A model generated the notes under the pieces. It had not been told where the DNA came from, ran no database searches, and worked only from the letters and a program-made list of their open reading frames with translations. Positions 16,577 to 23,646 of a DNA stretch of 64,000 bases are shown one piece after another. A program made the position numbers and the translations under genes. This stretch comes from Candidatus Margulisiibacteriota bacterium (lineage in GTDB: Bacteria > Margulisbacteria > WOR-1 > O2-12-FULL-45-9 > XYB2-FULL-48-7). The stretch covers positions 205,162-269,161 of the forward strand of contig JBAZTH010000003.1 of the NCBI GenBank assembly GCA_041661965.1, in the 5' to 3' direction. Within the stretch, counting starts at the first letter, position 1; every line of letters begins with the position of its first letter.

Positions 16577-17392
16577 ATTCTCGACGTCTTCCTTCATTTC
16601 TGGTCCTTTTGGTGTTTCCAGGATCATTGGCAGCTTTTCAAAACGCAGGTCATTCATCAAGAGGCGAAACGGTTCCAGCCCCAGCTCCCCCTGGCCGATC
16701 TGTTCATGGCGGTCTTTTTTGGCGCCGAGGCCGGTTTTAGAATCGTTCAAATGGAAAGCCAGGAGCTTATCTAATCCGATTGTCCGCTCAAATTCTTTCC
16801 AGGTTGTTTGATAATCTTCTTTTAGATTGTACCCGGCGGCAAATGAATGGCAGGTATCAAAACAGACCCCGAGCCTTTCCGGCGCTTTAACTCCGGCGAT
16901 GATCTCCGCCAGATGAGAGAATTTATAACCAAGGTTTGAGCCCTGGCCGGCGGTCGTTTCCAAGGCAATTTTCACTTTAAAGCCTTTAGTTTGTTCGATC
17001 AGTTCATTAAGATGTTTAATCACCAAGCCTAGGCCTTGGCCTTCGCCTTTCCCCAGGTGGGAGCCGGGGTGGAGGACAATAAAAGGGAGCTTAAGCCCTT
17101 CGCACCGTTCCAGCTCGTCTTGCATTGAGCGAAGCGATTTTTCAAGATTATCGGAGGGTGGGGCGGCAAGGTTAATTAAATAACCGGCGTGAGCGAAAAC
17201 AAAAAGGCTGCTTTGATCACGGGCGGATTTGAAACGTTCAACTTCGCCGGGCGCGAACGGTTTCCCGACCCACTGGTTGTTGTTCTTAACGAAAATTTGG
17301 ATCGCGCTGCAGCCGATCGAGAGGCCCCGTTCGATCGCTTTATCAACGCCGCCGGCGATCGACATATGAGCGCCAAGAAGACGGGTAGACAT
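16541..17392 (-). CDS. nfo: Endonuclease IV (AP endonuclease)
   Basis: 283 residues from the ATG at 17392 (MSTRLLGAHMSIAGGVDKAI), chosen because it begins the family fold and has a purine-rich AGGGGGTGAGG just upstream; the open frame continues 75 residues further back through rarA sequence without homology. Zinc-ligand motifs are visible: GAHMS, HPGSHLG, LETTAGQG, CFDTCHSFAAGY, HLNDSK and ILETPKG. It cleaves DNA at abasic sites in base-excision repair. The start lies 4 nt past the rarA stop, inside a dispersed palindromic repeat that seems to supply its ribosome site. Confidence 0.94.
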   Translation of the reverse strand: MSTRLLGAHMSIAGGVDKAIERGLSIGCSAIQIFVKNNNQWVGKPFAPGEVERFKSARDQSSLFVFAHAGYLINLAAPPSDNLEKSLRSMQDELERCEGLKLPFIVLHPGSHLGKGEGQGLGLVIKHLNELIEQTKGFKVKIALETTAGQGSNLGYKFSHLAEIIAGVKAPERLGVCFDTCHSFAAGYNLKEDYQTTWKEFERTIGLDKLLAFHLNDSKTGLGAKKDRHEQIGQGELGLEPFRLLMNDLRFEKLPMILETPKGPEMKEDVENLRVLRSLTLTA

Positions 17393-17393
17393 G

Positions 17394-17449
17394 CCCTCAC
17401 CCCCTTTCTCCCCCTCTCCCATTGGGAGAGGGGGACGGGTGGTGAGGGA
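17394..17449. repeat. Dispersed CTCTCCC/GGGAGAGG palindrome, copy A
   Basis: Imperfect inverted repeat with outer arms CCCTCACC/GGTGAGGG and inner arms CCCCCTCTCCC/GGGAGAGGGGG around ATT. Related copies lie at 34521-34617, 41215-41373 and 51974-52042. This copy encodes the last residues of rarA (HHPSPSPNGRGGERG) and provides its stop codon. Confidence 0.85.
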
Positions 17450-18755
17450 GATTCTTAAGTTCGTCCATCCTCGCTTTGATCTTCTTCTCAAAACCGATCT
17501 CTTTCGGTTCGTAATATTTTTTCTTTTCGGCCAGATGGTCTTGCTTGACCACGCCCCCTTCGAAACTGTGGGCGTATTTGTAACCCTGGCCTTTCCCCAT
17601 CTTCTTTTCACCTTCATAAGTCGCGTTCTTCAGGTGGAGCGGGACCTCCAGGGTCGGGTTTTCTTCCACGTCTTTAAGCGCGGCGTCGATCCCGAGGTAT
17701 GAGGCGTTGCTCTTGGGAGCGGTGGCGACATAGACTGCCGCCTGGGCGAGAGGGATGCGGGCTTCCGGCATCCCGACGAACTCGGCGACCTGCATGGCGG
17801 AATTGGCGACGACGAGCGCCAGAGGATCGGCGTTGCCGACATCTTCCGCCGCGCAGATGACGATCCGGCGGGCGATGAAGCGGGGGTCTTCCCCGGCGTA
17901 GATCATCTTGGCCATGTAGTAAAGAGCGGCGTCGGGGTCACTGCCGCGCATCGATTTGATAAAAGCGGAGATGGTGTCGTAATGCTGGTTGCCTTTCTTA
18001 TCATAGACGACCGCTTTTTTCTGGATCGATTCTTCGGCGACCGCGAGCGTAAAATGGATCCGTCCGTCTTTCTCCGGAGAGGTGGAGAGAACGCCGAGTT
18101 CCAGGGCGGTCAGGGCGCGTCGGGCGTCCCCGTCGGAAAGCTTGGCCAGGTGATCGAGCGCCGCTTGTTCCATCTTGATCTTGAGCTGGCCGAGCCCTCG
18201 TTCGGTGTCGGTCAGAGCGAATTTTAGGACTTCTTTCAGTTGTTCTGTGGTCAGAGGTTTCAACTCGAAAATATTGGAGCGGGAGACGAGGGCTGAATTA
18301 ACGTAGAAAAACGGATTTTCCGTCGTTGCGCCGATCAGGATAAGGTTTCCTTCTTCGACATCGGGAAGGAGTGCGTCCTGCTGGAGTTTATTGAAACGAT
18401 GGATTTCGTCAAGAAAGAGGATCGACTTAGTCCCGTAATGTTTGATCCGCTCCTTCGATTCCAGGCTGACCCGCCGGATATCCTCGACTTTAGCAACCGT
18501 GGCGTTAAGCCATTCAAAATGTCCTTTGGTCGAGTTGGCGATTACCCGGGCGATAGCGGTCTTGCCTGTTCCCGGCGGCCCGTAAAGAATAACCGAGGAG
18601 ACCTTGTCAGTCTCGATCAGGCGGCGCAGGAGCTTCCCTTTCCCCAGGATCGGCTCCTGGCCCACGATCTCATCGAGGCCGCGGGGGGCCATTCGGTGGG
18701 GGAGCGGCGCGTTCTTTTCCTTGTAATGCTTGAGATTGGCGTCAAAGAGGTCCAT
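17397..18755 (-). CDS. rarA: Replication-associated recombination protein A (RarA/MgsA AAA+ ATPase)
   Basis: 452 residues, full length. AAA+ ATPase of the RarA/WRNIP1/Mgs1 family, acting at stalled replication forks. Walker A is YGPPGTGKTAIAR, Walker B is SILFLDEIHRFNKLQQD, and ATTENPFFYVNSALVSR is the sensor region; the C-terminal MgsA domain has KSMRGSDPDAALYYMAKMI. The final 15 residues (from HHPSP) come from a dispersed DNA repeat and are not family sequence. The ATG is preceded at 6 nt by TATAAT (18762-18767) with no Shine-Dalgarno, so the mRNA is probably leaderless. Confidence 0.95.
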   Translation of the reverse strand: MDLFDANLKHYKEKNAPLPHRMAPRGLDEIVGQEPILGKGKLLRRLIETDKVSSVILYGPPGTGKTAIARVIANSTKGHFEWLNATVAKVEDIRRVSLESKERIKHYGTKSILFLDEIHRFNKLQQDALLPDVEEGNLILIGATTENPFFYVNSALVSRSNIFELKPLTTEQLKEVLKFALTDTERGLGQLKIKMEQAALDHLAKLSDGDARRALTALELGVLSTSPEKDGRIHFTLAVAEESIQKKAVVYDKKGNQHYDTISAFIKSMRGSDPDAALYYMAKMIYAGEDPRFIARRIVICAAEDVGNADPLALVVANSAMQVAEFVGMPEARIPLAQAAVYVATAPKSNASYLGIDAALKDVEENPTLEVPLHLKNATYEGEKKMGKGQGYKYAHSFEGGVVKQDHLAEKKKYYEPKEIGFEKKIKARMDELKNLPHHPSPSPNGRGGERG

Positions 18756-18761
18756 GGCTGA

Positions 18762-18801
18762 ATTATACTATATTGACAGGGTGAGCGATAACTATTATGC
18801 T
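18762..18801. promoter_or_regulatory. Divergent promoters of rarA and the 18808 gene, both leaderless type
   Basis: Plus strand: TTGACA (18773-18778), 17-nt spacer, TATGCT (18796-18801), then 6 nt to a GTG start at 18808. Minus strand: TATAAT (18762-18767), then 6 nt to the rarA ATG at 18755. The two promoters overlap, so they may compete for polymerase. Confidence 0.65.
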
Positions 18802-18807
18802 CATTAT

Positions 18808-19608
18808 GTGAAAAAAATTGCGACCCTGATCATGATCGCCGGACTTTTGGCCGTTCCCGCTCTGGCCGAGCTTAGCCCCAAAAACCTGACTCCGGAAGGT
18901 CGTCGTGAAATGATCAAAGTCTTAAAATCGCGCCTTTATAACCTGGAACACAGTTTAGGCGTTAAAGAAACTTATACCGCGGCGGAACGAAAGCAGGAGA
19001 TCGAACGGATCAATGCCGAGCTGGAGATCCTTTATGCTTTGCCGAAGATCGAAACTTTGGCGGTTGCCGCCCTGACTGCCGAAGCCGTCGCGACCCCTGA
19101 AGTTACGGCAGCGGCGCCAACCCCGGAGCCGGTAATCGCTTATGATCCGCTGGGCGGGCTTCCGAAAGTCCTAAAACACCCGGTTAAAGTTGCCAGTTTG
19201 CCGGCCCCGGCGAAAGCTGCCTGGGCCGGTCAGTTCGCTTTTGCCGCCGGTTACTTTGCTAATCTGGCGGCGGTCAGAGGCGAATGGGGCCTGCCGGTCG
19301 GCGAGCTTAATGTTCGGGGCGGCGGCTTGCTTGCTTCAGGGTCCGGCACCCATTTAGCCCTATTTACCGACGTGTATTATTACCTTAACCCGCCGGAGAC
19401 GGTTGGAATGCGGTCGTACGTTGGCGCGGGGGTTAATCTGCCGCTAATCTCCTCGGCCGGTGGAGGGCGCTCTTTGGGGGGCGGGCTCATTTATGGCGGC
19501 GAGACCAAACTGGCTGACGGCCGGCTTTTCTTTGAATTCGGCCTGGGAACGCTTCGGTCGGGGACCGATCGGTCCGGCTTGACCGCGTTGGTTGGCTACC
19601 GCTTCTAA
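18808..19608 (+). CDS. Secreted coiled-coil plus beta-barrel protein, paralog 1
   Basis: 266 residues from the GTG at 18808, which gives a clean signal peptide (VKKIATLIMIAGLLAVPALAE); the frame continues upstream but without a sensible start. After cleavage comes a charged helical segment (about 25-75, EIERINAELEILYALPK), an Ala/Pro linker, then a beta-rich domain ending in LTALVGYRF, an outer-membrane-barrel-like aromatic C-terminus. It shares architecture and motifs (YVGAGVNLP, GGGLIYGGE, EFGLGTLRSGT) with the proteins at 47092 and 48204. Function unknown; I infer an outer-membrane protein with a periplasmic coiled coil. Confidence 0.65.
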   Translation: MKKIATLIMIAGLLAVPALAELSPKNLTPEGRREMIKVLKSRLYNLEHSLGVKETYTAAERKQEIERINAELEILYALPKIETLAVAALTAEAVATPEVTAAAPTPEPVIAYDPLGGLPKVLKHPVKVASLPAPAKAAWAGQFAFAAGYFANLAAVRGEWGLPVGELNVRGGGLLASGSGTHLALFTDVYYYLNPPETVGMRSYVGAGVNLPLISSAGGGRSLGGGLIYGGETKLADGRLFFEFGLGTLRSGTDRSGLTALVGYRF

Positions 19609-19683
19609 GTCCGCTTGATTTTCCCTGAAATTATTGTCGTTCTTTTCCGATAAAGTAACGGTAAATTATGAAGGGAGAGATCG

Positions 19684-20910
19684 ATGAAGATTGAAGTTCG
19701 TAAATCAACCGCTTATGTTTCCCCTTGGTGGCAGCCGCGCGCCTTTGATCATTGGGATCGGAAGGTCGGCCTGGGGAACCGGATCGAGATCCAGATGGCG
19801 CAATGGAGTAAATATCCGCTGCGGGCCTTATCCGTTGTTCCAGGAATGACGACCACGAAGATGATGCTTTGCCGTTTGGAACACAGGATAGAAATAATCA
19901 ACCGGACGATGACGGAACTTTCCCAGATGCCCGACAATTTTAAGCTGGCGGTCAACCGGGCCGGGAAATTCTATAACCGGCTGATGGCCCTGACCTTCGC
20001 CTTCTCCCTCACTTTTTCCGCTCATGGTCTGATGACCGAGGAACGACAAAGTTGGCATCATTCCGTCAAAGATATCGCTTTGTTCTTTGTCCCGACCTTT
20101 GTCGCGCTGGGCCTTGGTCATGCCAGGAAACGAGCCAGAATTATGGAAATGATCAGCTGGGAAGCGCAGAAAGAATTAGCCCAACTTAAGTCTTTTCGCC
20201 AGGCATTTCAACGGATCGGCGGGGTGGCGCACGACCTGAATAATTTGCTTGGCGGGATCATGCTGGTTGCCGGGGCTCCCGACATTGAGCGCTTAACCGT
20301 TGGACAAGCCGGCGAAAGGTTCCGGATTATTAAGGAGCGGTCGCGGGATATGAAAGATATCATTAAAGAATTGCTCGATGTTACCCGGCCGGTCAAAATC
20401 TCCGCCGAGCCGCTGTCGGTCATGCGGACCATTAATTGGGCGGTTTATACCTTTAGCCACCTTAAAGATTTGGAAAAAAAACGTGTTGTTATCCTGATCA
20501 ATGGAAACGGCGAAAATCCGCAGGCCAAATTCGATGAGAACAAATTCAAGCTGGTCTTGCTCAATCTGCTGATCAACAGTTATGACGCGCTCCGGGACAA
20601 CGGTCAGGGCGAGATCGAACTTTCCGCCTACTATGTCAATTCGGCAAAAGATCAGGATATCATTCGAAACTCCATGCCGGATGCCAACTATGTTCGGATC
20701 GACGTTCGCGATAACGGCAGCGGGATCCCTGCCGAATTCCTGCCGAAGATCTTTGATTTCGGTGAGACGACCAAGGGGCAAAAAGGGTCGGGGATCGGTT
20801 TGGCCATCGTCAAGAACGCGATCGAAGGACACAAGGGTTTTGTTACCGTCGCGACCGATTGCGAACCGGGAAAGAGCGGCACGACGTTCTCCCTGTATTT
20901 GCCGGTATGA
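19684..20910 (+). CDS. Membrane sensor histidine kinase
   Basis: 408 residues. Two membrane segments (about 98-116 and 129-147), then a short linker, the phosphoacceptor box GGVAHDLNNLLGG (His183), an N box LLNLLINSYDALRD, and G boxes VRDNGSGIP and GSGIGLAIVKNAIEGHKG. No extracytoplasmic sensor domain of note: the loop between the two helices is only about 12 residues. The first 95 residues are cytoplasmic and of unknown type. Its stop overlaps the next gene's ATG (ATGA), so the two are co-translated; no response regulator is adjacent. Confidence 0.88.
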   Translation: MKIEVRKSTAYVSPWWQPRAFDHWDRKVGLGNRIEIQMAQWSKYPLRALSVVPGMTTTKMMLCRLEHRIEIINRTMTELSQMPDNFKLAVNRAGKFYNRLMALTFAFSLTFSAHGLMTEERQSWHHSVKDIALFFVPTFVALGLGHARKRARIMEMISWEAQKELAQLKSFRQAFQRIGGVAHDLNNLLGGIMLVAGAPDIERLTVGQAGERFRIIKERSRDMKDIIKELLDVTRPVKISAEPLSVMRTINWAVYTFSHLKDLEKKRVVILINGNGENPQAKFDENKFKLVLLNLLINSYDALRDNGQGEIELSAYYVNSAKDQDIIRNSMPDANYVRIDVRDNGSGIPAEFLPKIFDFGETTKGQKGSGIGLAIVKNAIEGHKGFVTVATDCEPGKSGTTFSLYLPV

Positions 20911-21563
20911 TCGGTCGGCTGCAAGCCCAACAATATATCCCCGCCTACATGAGGGCGAAGTCGGCTTGCGTCAATCTGGCGCGCCGGCCGGACCTGCAGG
21001 TTTATCCGGATGGGAAGATCCCTTTTTCCACTGCCAATTTACGAGGCACTTTCGAGTTGTTCCCGTCTTTCAAATTGCCGCTTGGTTGCTTGAAACAAAA
21101 AGCAATCCCGGCGATAAAAGCCAATTTGGAGTGCGTAACTACGGCGGCCGAGTGTGGCCTGGCGGTGCAAATCGGGGAGGAAGCCGATTTTTTGACGCTT
21201 CATCGATTGTTGCGTCGACGTCACGGGGTCGACTGCCCGCCGGACTTTCCGGTTAAAATTCTTGATATCCAGGCTTTTTCTCCTTTTTTGAGCTTTGAAC
21301 TTTGGTTGAGCAATCAGACCGGTAACAAAGCGTCCTCGATTCTTGGCATTGGTGGCGTATTTGACCGCTCCGATCGGGTCTTTCGCGGGACCAACGTTTA
21401 TGATTTATTTAAAAGAACGGGCGAGGGAATTTTGAGCGGCGAGCCCGGGAACTATCGCGCCGACCTTGATTTTTATTTAATGCCGAACAGCCATTGCCGG
21501 GAGATCTTATTGTTCCAATTAACGGTTACGATCTCGGAGCAGAACTTCGAACCGGTTTTTTGA
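20907..21563 (+). CDS. Hypothetical protein coupled to the histidine kinase
   Basis: 218 residues from the ATG at 20907, which overlaps the kinase stop; a longer frame begins at 20859 inside the kinase gene. No family recognised. It has mixed alpha/beta character, five cysteines spread along the chain, and no signal or membrane segment. The coupling suggests it is the kinase's partner or target, but it has no receiver-domain aspartate pattern. It ends exactly where the convergent chagasin-like gene ends (21563/21564). Confidence 0.6.
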   Translation: MIGRLQAQQYIPAYMRAKSACVNLARRPDLQVYPDGKIPFSTANLRGTFELFPSFKLPLGCLKQKAIPAIKANLECVTTAAECGLAVQIGEEADFLTLHRLLRRRHGVDCPPDFPVKILDIQAFSPFLSFELWLSNQTGNKASSILGIGGVFDRSDRVFRGTNVYDLFKRTGEGILSGEPGNYRADLDFYLMPNSHCREILLFQLTVTISEQNFEPVF

Positions 21564-21968
21564 TCATTCTTTGATCGTCAGCGTCACCTTGAAAATACCG
21601 ATCGGGCTGACGTTCTTTTCCCAGGGCCGCCGGTAAACCAGACCAAGAGCGCAGGTTCCGGGAGCGATGGCTTTAAAAGTAAAGGTCATCTTTCCAGGCG
21701 CGCCGATTGCCTGGCTTTGCGCGTGGAATTGCGCTTGGCCGCGTTGTTCAAGCAGCAGCGGGTTGAGCGATTCAATTTCCCAGTTGTAGCCGGTCGTCGG
21801 ATTGGCGTTAAGAGTGATGATCAGCGTGTCGCCGACGGTCAGGTGAAGGTCGCCGCCGTTGTCCTTTTCGCTTAGCCGTTCCGTGCCTCCCGGCAGGGAG
21901 AGACAACCGGCAATCAGGGCGAAAAGCGCGAGAGCGAGCAGAAAAACGGTCAAGATGTTTCTTTTCAT
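21564..21968 (-). CDS. Chagasin-family (I42) protease-inhibitor lipoprotein
   Basis: 134 residues from the ATG at 21968 (MKRNILTVFLLALALFALIAGC), with a lipobox LIAGC. The mature part has the I42 cysteine-protease-inhibitor signature NPTTGYNWEIE, followed by GAPGKMTFTFKAIAPGTC and YRRPWEK, the second and third inhibitory loops. Chagasin-like proteins block papain-type cysteine proteases; in bacteria most partners are unknown. The upstream DUF4342 gene stop shares a base with this ATG (TAATG), so they are co-translated. Confidence 0.85.
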   Translation of the reverse strand: MKRNILTVFLLALALFALIAGCLSLPGGTERLSEKDNGGDLHLTVGDTLIITLNANPTTGYNWEIESLNPLLLEQRGQAQFHAQSQAIGAPGKMTFTFKAIAPGTCALGLVYRRPWEKNVSPIGIFKVTLTIKE

Positions 21969-22213
21969 TAACTTTTGCGTTCGACCGAGATCGTGCATTC
22001 GGTGACGAGCGCCGCGACGGCGCCGACCGCGGCCAGGACCGGAGCGAGGGCCGCGCCGATCACGCCGAAGGTCAGGGGGAAAGAAATGATCGCTTTCCCT
22101 TCCTTATCCTTGATCGTGATCTGCCGGATATTTCCTTCCTTGATCAGTTCGTTGATCTTTTTCAGTAATTGTTCGCCGGATACCTTGAACTCTTCTTTTA
22201 AATTTTCATTCAT
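21968..22213 (-). CDS. DUF4342 domain protein
   Basis: 81 residues. It begins MNENLKEEFKVSGEQLLKKI, then NIRQITIKDKEGKAIISFPL, then a glycine-alanine rich hydrophobic stretch TFGVIGAALAPVLAAVGAVA, ending CTISVERKS. This is the DUF4342 pattern. Function of the family is unknown. One membrane segment is likely. Shine-Dalgarno GGGAGG lies 8 nt before the ATG. The upstream barrel gene ends in a terminator, so the pair DUF4342-chagasin either has its own promoter or relies on readthrough. Confidence 0.82.
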   Translation of the reverse strand: MNENLKEEFKVSGEQLLKKINELIKEGNIRQITIKDKEGKAIISFPLTFGVIGAALAPVLAAVGAVAALVTECTISVERKS

Positions 22214-22230
22214 GATTGTTCCTCCCGGGA

Positions 22231-22260
22231 AAAAGGGGGGACCCGAACAGGCCCCCCCCC
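22231..22260 (-). terminator. Intrinsic terminator after the 22266 barrel gene
   Basis: On the minus strand a run of nine G, then CCTGTTCGGGT and six C form a strong hairpin, followed by TTTTT. It lies 5 nt past the stop of the barrel gene and before the DUF4342 Shine-Dalgarno. Confidence 0.75.
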
Positions 22261-22265
22261 TAAGA

Positions 22266-22943
22266 TTATAGTCGATAAGCGACGCTGGCCGCGATTTCTC
22301 CGCCGGTGTAGCTACTCCCCGCCTGCGGGGTGATCGATTGCATGCTGTATTCGATCATGACCGCTCCCTGCATCGACCAGGCGATGGCGGTGCCGACCGT
22401 CAGGTCCAATTGGGTGGAATTGGAGTTGGCGGTGCTGACATTGGTACTGCGGTAGGCGATCGCGCCGTAAGGGACGAAAGGCGCCATGATCTTGCTGACG
22501 CCGACGCCGATCATCATTTGTGAGCTGGTCGAAGTGATGTCACCCAAACCGGTGATGGTGACTTTGTTGGAGAAAGACTTGTAGCCGCCGCCAAGGGCAA
22601 CGGAGACCGGCATGGAAACGCCTTCATCCAAGATGGTGTATTTTAAGCTGGCGCCGTAACCGGTTCCGGACATCCCGCCGATGCCGGTTGGAATCGTGCC
22701 GCCGGCAGTCCCCTGACCGTATTGAAGATAAGTGTCGAGTTTGTCGGTTATGCCGTAGCCGAAATAGCCGCCGATTGTTCCCAGGGTCAAACCAGTACTG
22801 TTCTGATAATTGCTGTCCAAGACGTAGGCGCCGGCAAAGGCCATTTTTCCCTGGCCGAGCGGATTGGCGGTTACAAGCAGCTCCGCGGAAGCCAGAGAGG
22901 CAAAACAAAGCGCGAGCAAAAGCGACATGGTAATCTTTTTCAT
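22266..22943 (-). CDS. Outer-membrane beta-barrel protein
   Basis: 225 residues from the ATG at 22943, which has GGAGG at the right distance and starts the signal peptide MKKITMSLLLALCFASLASA. The mature protein is glycine- and aromatic-rich with alternating beta strands (GGYFGYGITDKLDTYLQYG, VSVALGGGYKSF) and ends IAASVAYRL. The pattern fits an eight- to twelve-stranded outer-membrane barrel. No close family recognised. A terminator follows it, so it is probably a single-gene unit. Confidence 0.75.
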   Translation of the reverse strand: MKKITMSLLLALCFASLASAELLVTANPLGQGKMAFAGAYVLDSNYQNSTGLTLGTIGGYFGYGITDKLDTYLQYGQGTAGGTIPTGIGGMSGTGYGASLKYTILDEGVSMPVSVALGGGYKSFSNKVTITGLGDITSTSSQMMIGVGVSKIMAPFVPYGAIAYRSTNVSTANSNSTQLDLTVGTAIAWSMQGAVMIEYSMQSITPQAGSSYTGGEIAASVAYRL

Positions 22944-23023
22944 TGGAAACCTCCTGATAAGTTCGATCCGCAACTTTTTTGTTTCTTGCTCGCACCTCCT
23001 TGGCAATGAAATCAGGGGCCGTT

Positions 23024-23473
23024 TTACTTTTGTTTGAGCCCGACCAACGACGCGACCGGGAGTTCCCGGCCGTCGGTCAGGACGACCGATGGGACGGCGG
23101 TACTACTGACTAATATTTTATTAACGGTTCCCGTTTCTTGTTGGCCGGTCGTGGAGTTGTAAAAAATTACTTCCTGGCCCAAAAGCTGCGAGTTCTGCTC
23201 CAGGATCGACAGCCGCTGCTGGTCGAGCAGGGTCGAACTGCCGGTCGAAGTGTCGGCGCTTTCGGTCGTGCTTTTTATCAGCGAGGAGAGGGTGTCGGAA
23301 TCGGAAGAGCTTTTGCTGTCCGAGCCGCTGACCAGATCGTTGAGCATGGTGTTGAAGTTCTGCTCCATGCTTAGGATGTACTGCTGGTATTCTTTGGCTA
23401 CGTTCGGTTTGCTGGCATTGTCGGAGCTTGTGTTTTGGAAGATTGGTCCGCTGACCCCGTTTAATCCGGTCAT
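23024..23473 (-). CDS. FlgD-like flagellar hook-assembly or rod-modification protein
   Basis: 149 residues without a signal peptide. The N-terminal part has KEYQQYILSMEQNFNTML; the middle is a Ser/Thr/Asp-rich linker. The C-terminal part (LSILEQNSQLLGQEVIFYN, then TGTVNKILVSS, DGRELPVASLVGL) resembles the FlgD segment usually written as LLGK.V.Y...G....GTV..V....P.L.V......V.L..I. FlgD caps the growing hook. No other flagellar gene lies in the window, so the assignment is tentative. Shine-Dalgarno GGGAGGGA precedes the ATG. Confidence 0.5.
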   Translation of the reverse strand: MTGLNGVSGPIFQNTSSDNASKPNVAKEYQQYILSMEQNFNTMLNDLVSGSDSKSSSDSDTLSSLIKSTTESADTSTGSSTLLDQQRLSILEQNSQLLGQEVIFYNSTTGQQETGTVNKILVSSTAVPSVVLTDGRELPVASLVGLKQK

Positions 23474-23563
23474 TGTTATCCCTCCCGCTGCGAAATAAGA
23501 ATCCGCAAGGAATAATAGCTTAAAAAAACTCTGAAATCCAGAGATAAATTCGCGGCGGGTAAT

Positions 23564-23592
23564 TTGACAAGCCGGAACGACAGGAGTAAAGT
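23564..23592 (+). promoter_or_regulatory. Promoter of the hydrogenase-like operon
   Basis: TTGACA (23564-23569), 17-nt spacer, TAAAGT (23587-23592). Transcription would start near 23599, inside the palindrome at 23594-23611, leaving a leader of about 48 nt before the first gene. Confidence 0.7.
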
Positions 23593-23593
23593 T

Positions 23594-23611
23594 AATGTTG
23601 AAATCAACATT
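23594..23611. promoter_or_regulatory. Operator-like palindrome at the hydrogenase-like operon start
   Basis: A perfect inverted repeat, AATGTTGA-AA-TCAACATT, begins 1 nt after the -10 box and covers the predicted transcription start. A repressor bound here would block initiation. The regulator is unknown. A second weak hairpin (TTCTG/CAGAA arms) follows at about 23612-23631. Confidence 0.55.
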
Positions 23612-23646
23612 TTCTGCCGTTGGCGACAGAATAGAAAAAGGCGCTA

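Noticed and set aside
17393..17617. Extra 75 residues upstream of Nfo
   Set aside because: The extension is rarA sequence and repeat in another frame. The family fold begins at 17392, where a purine-rich ribosome site is present.
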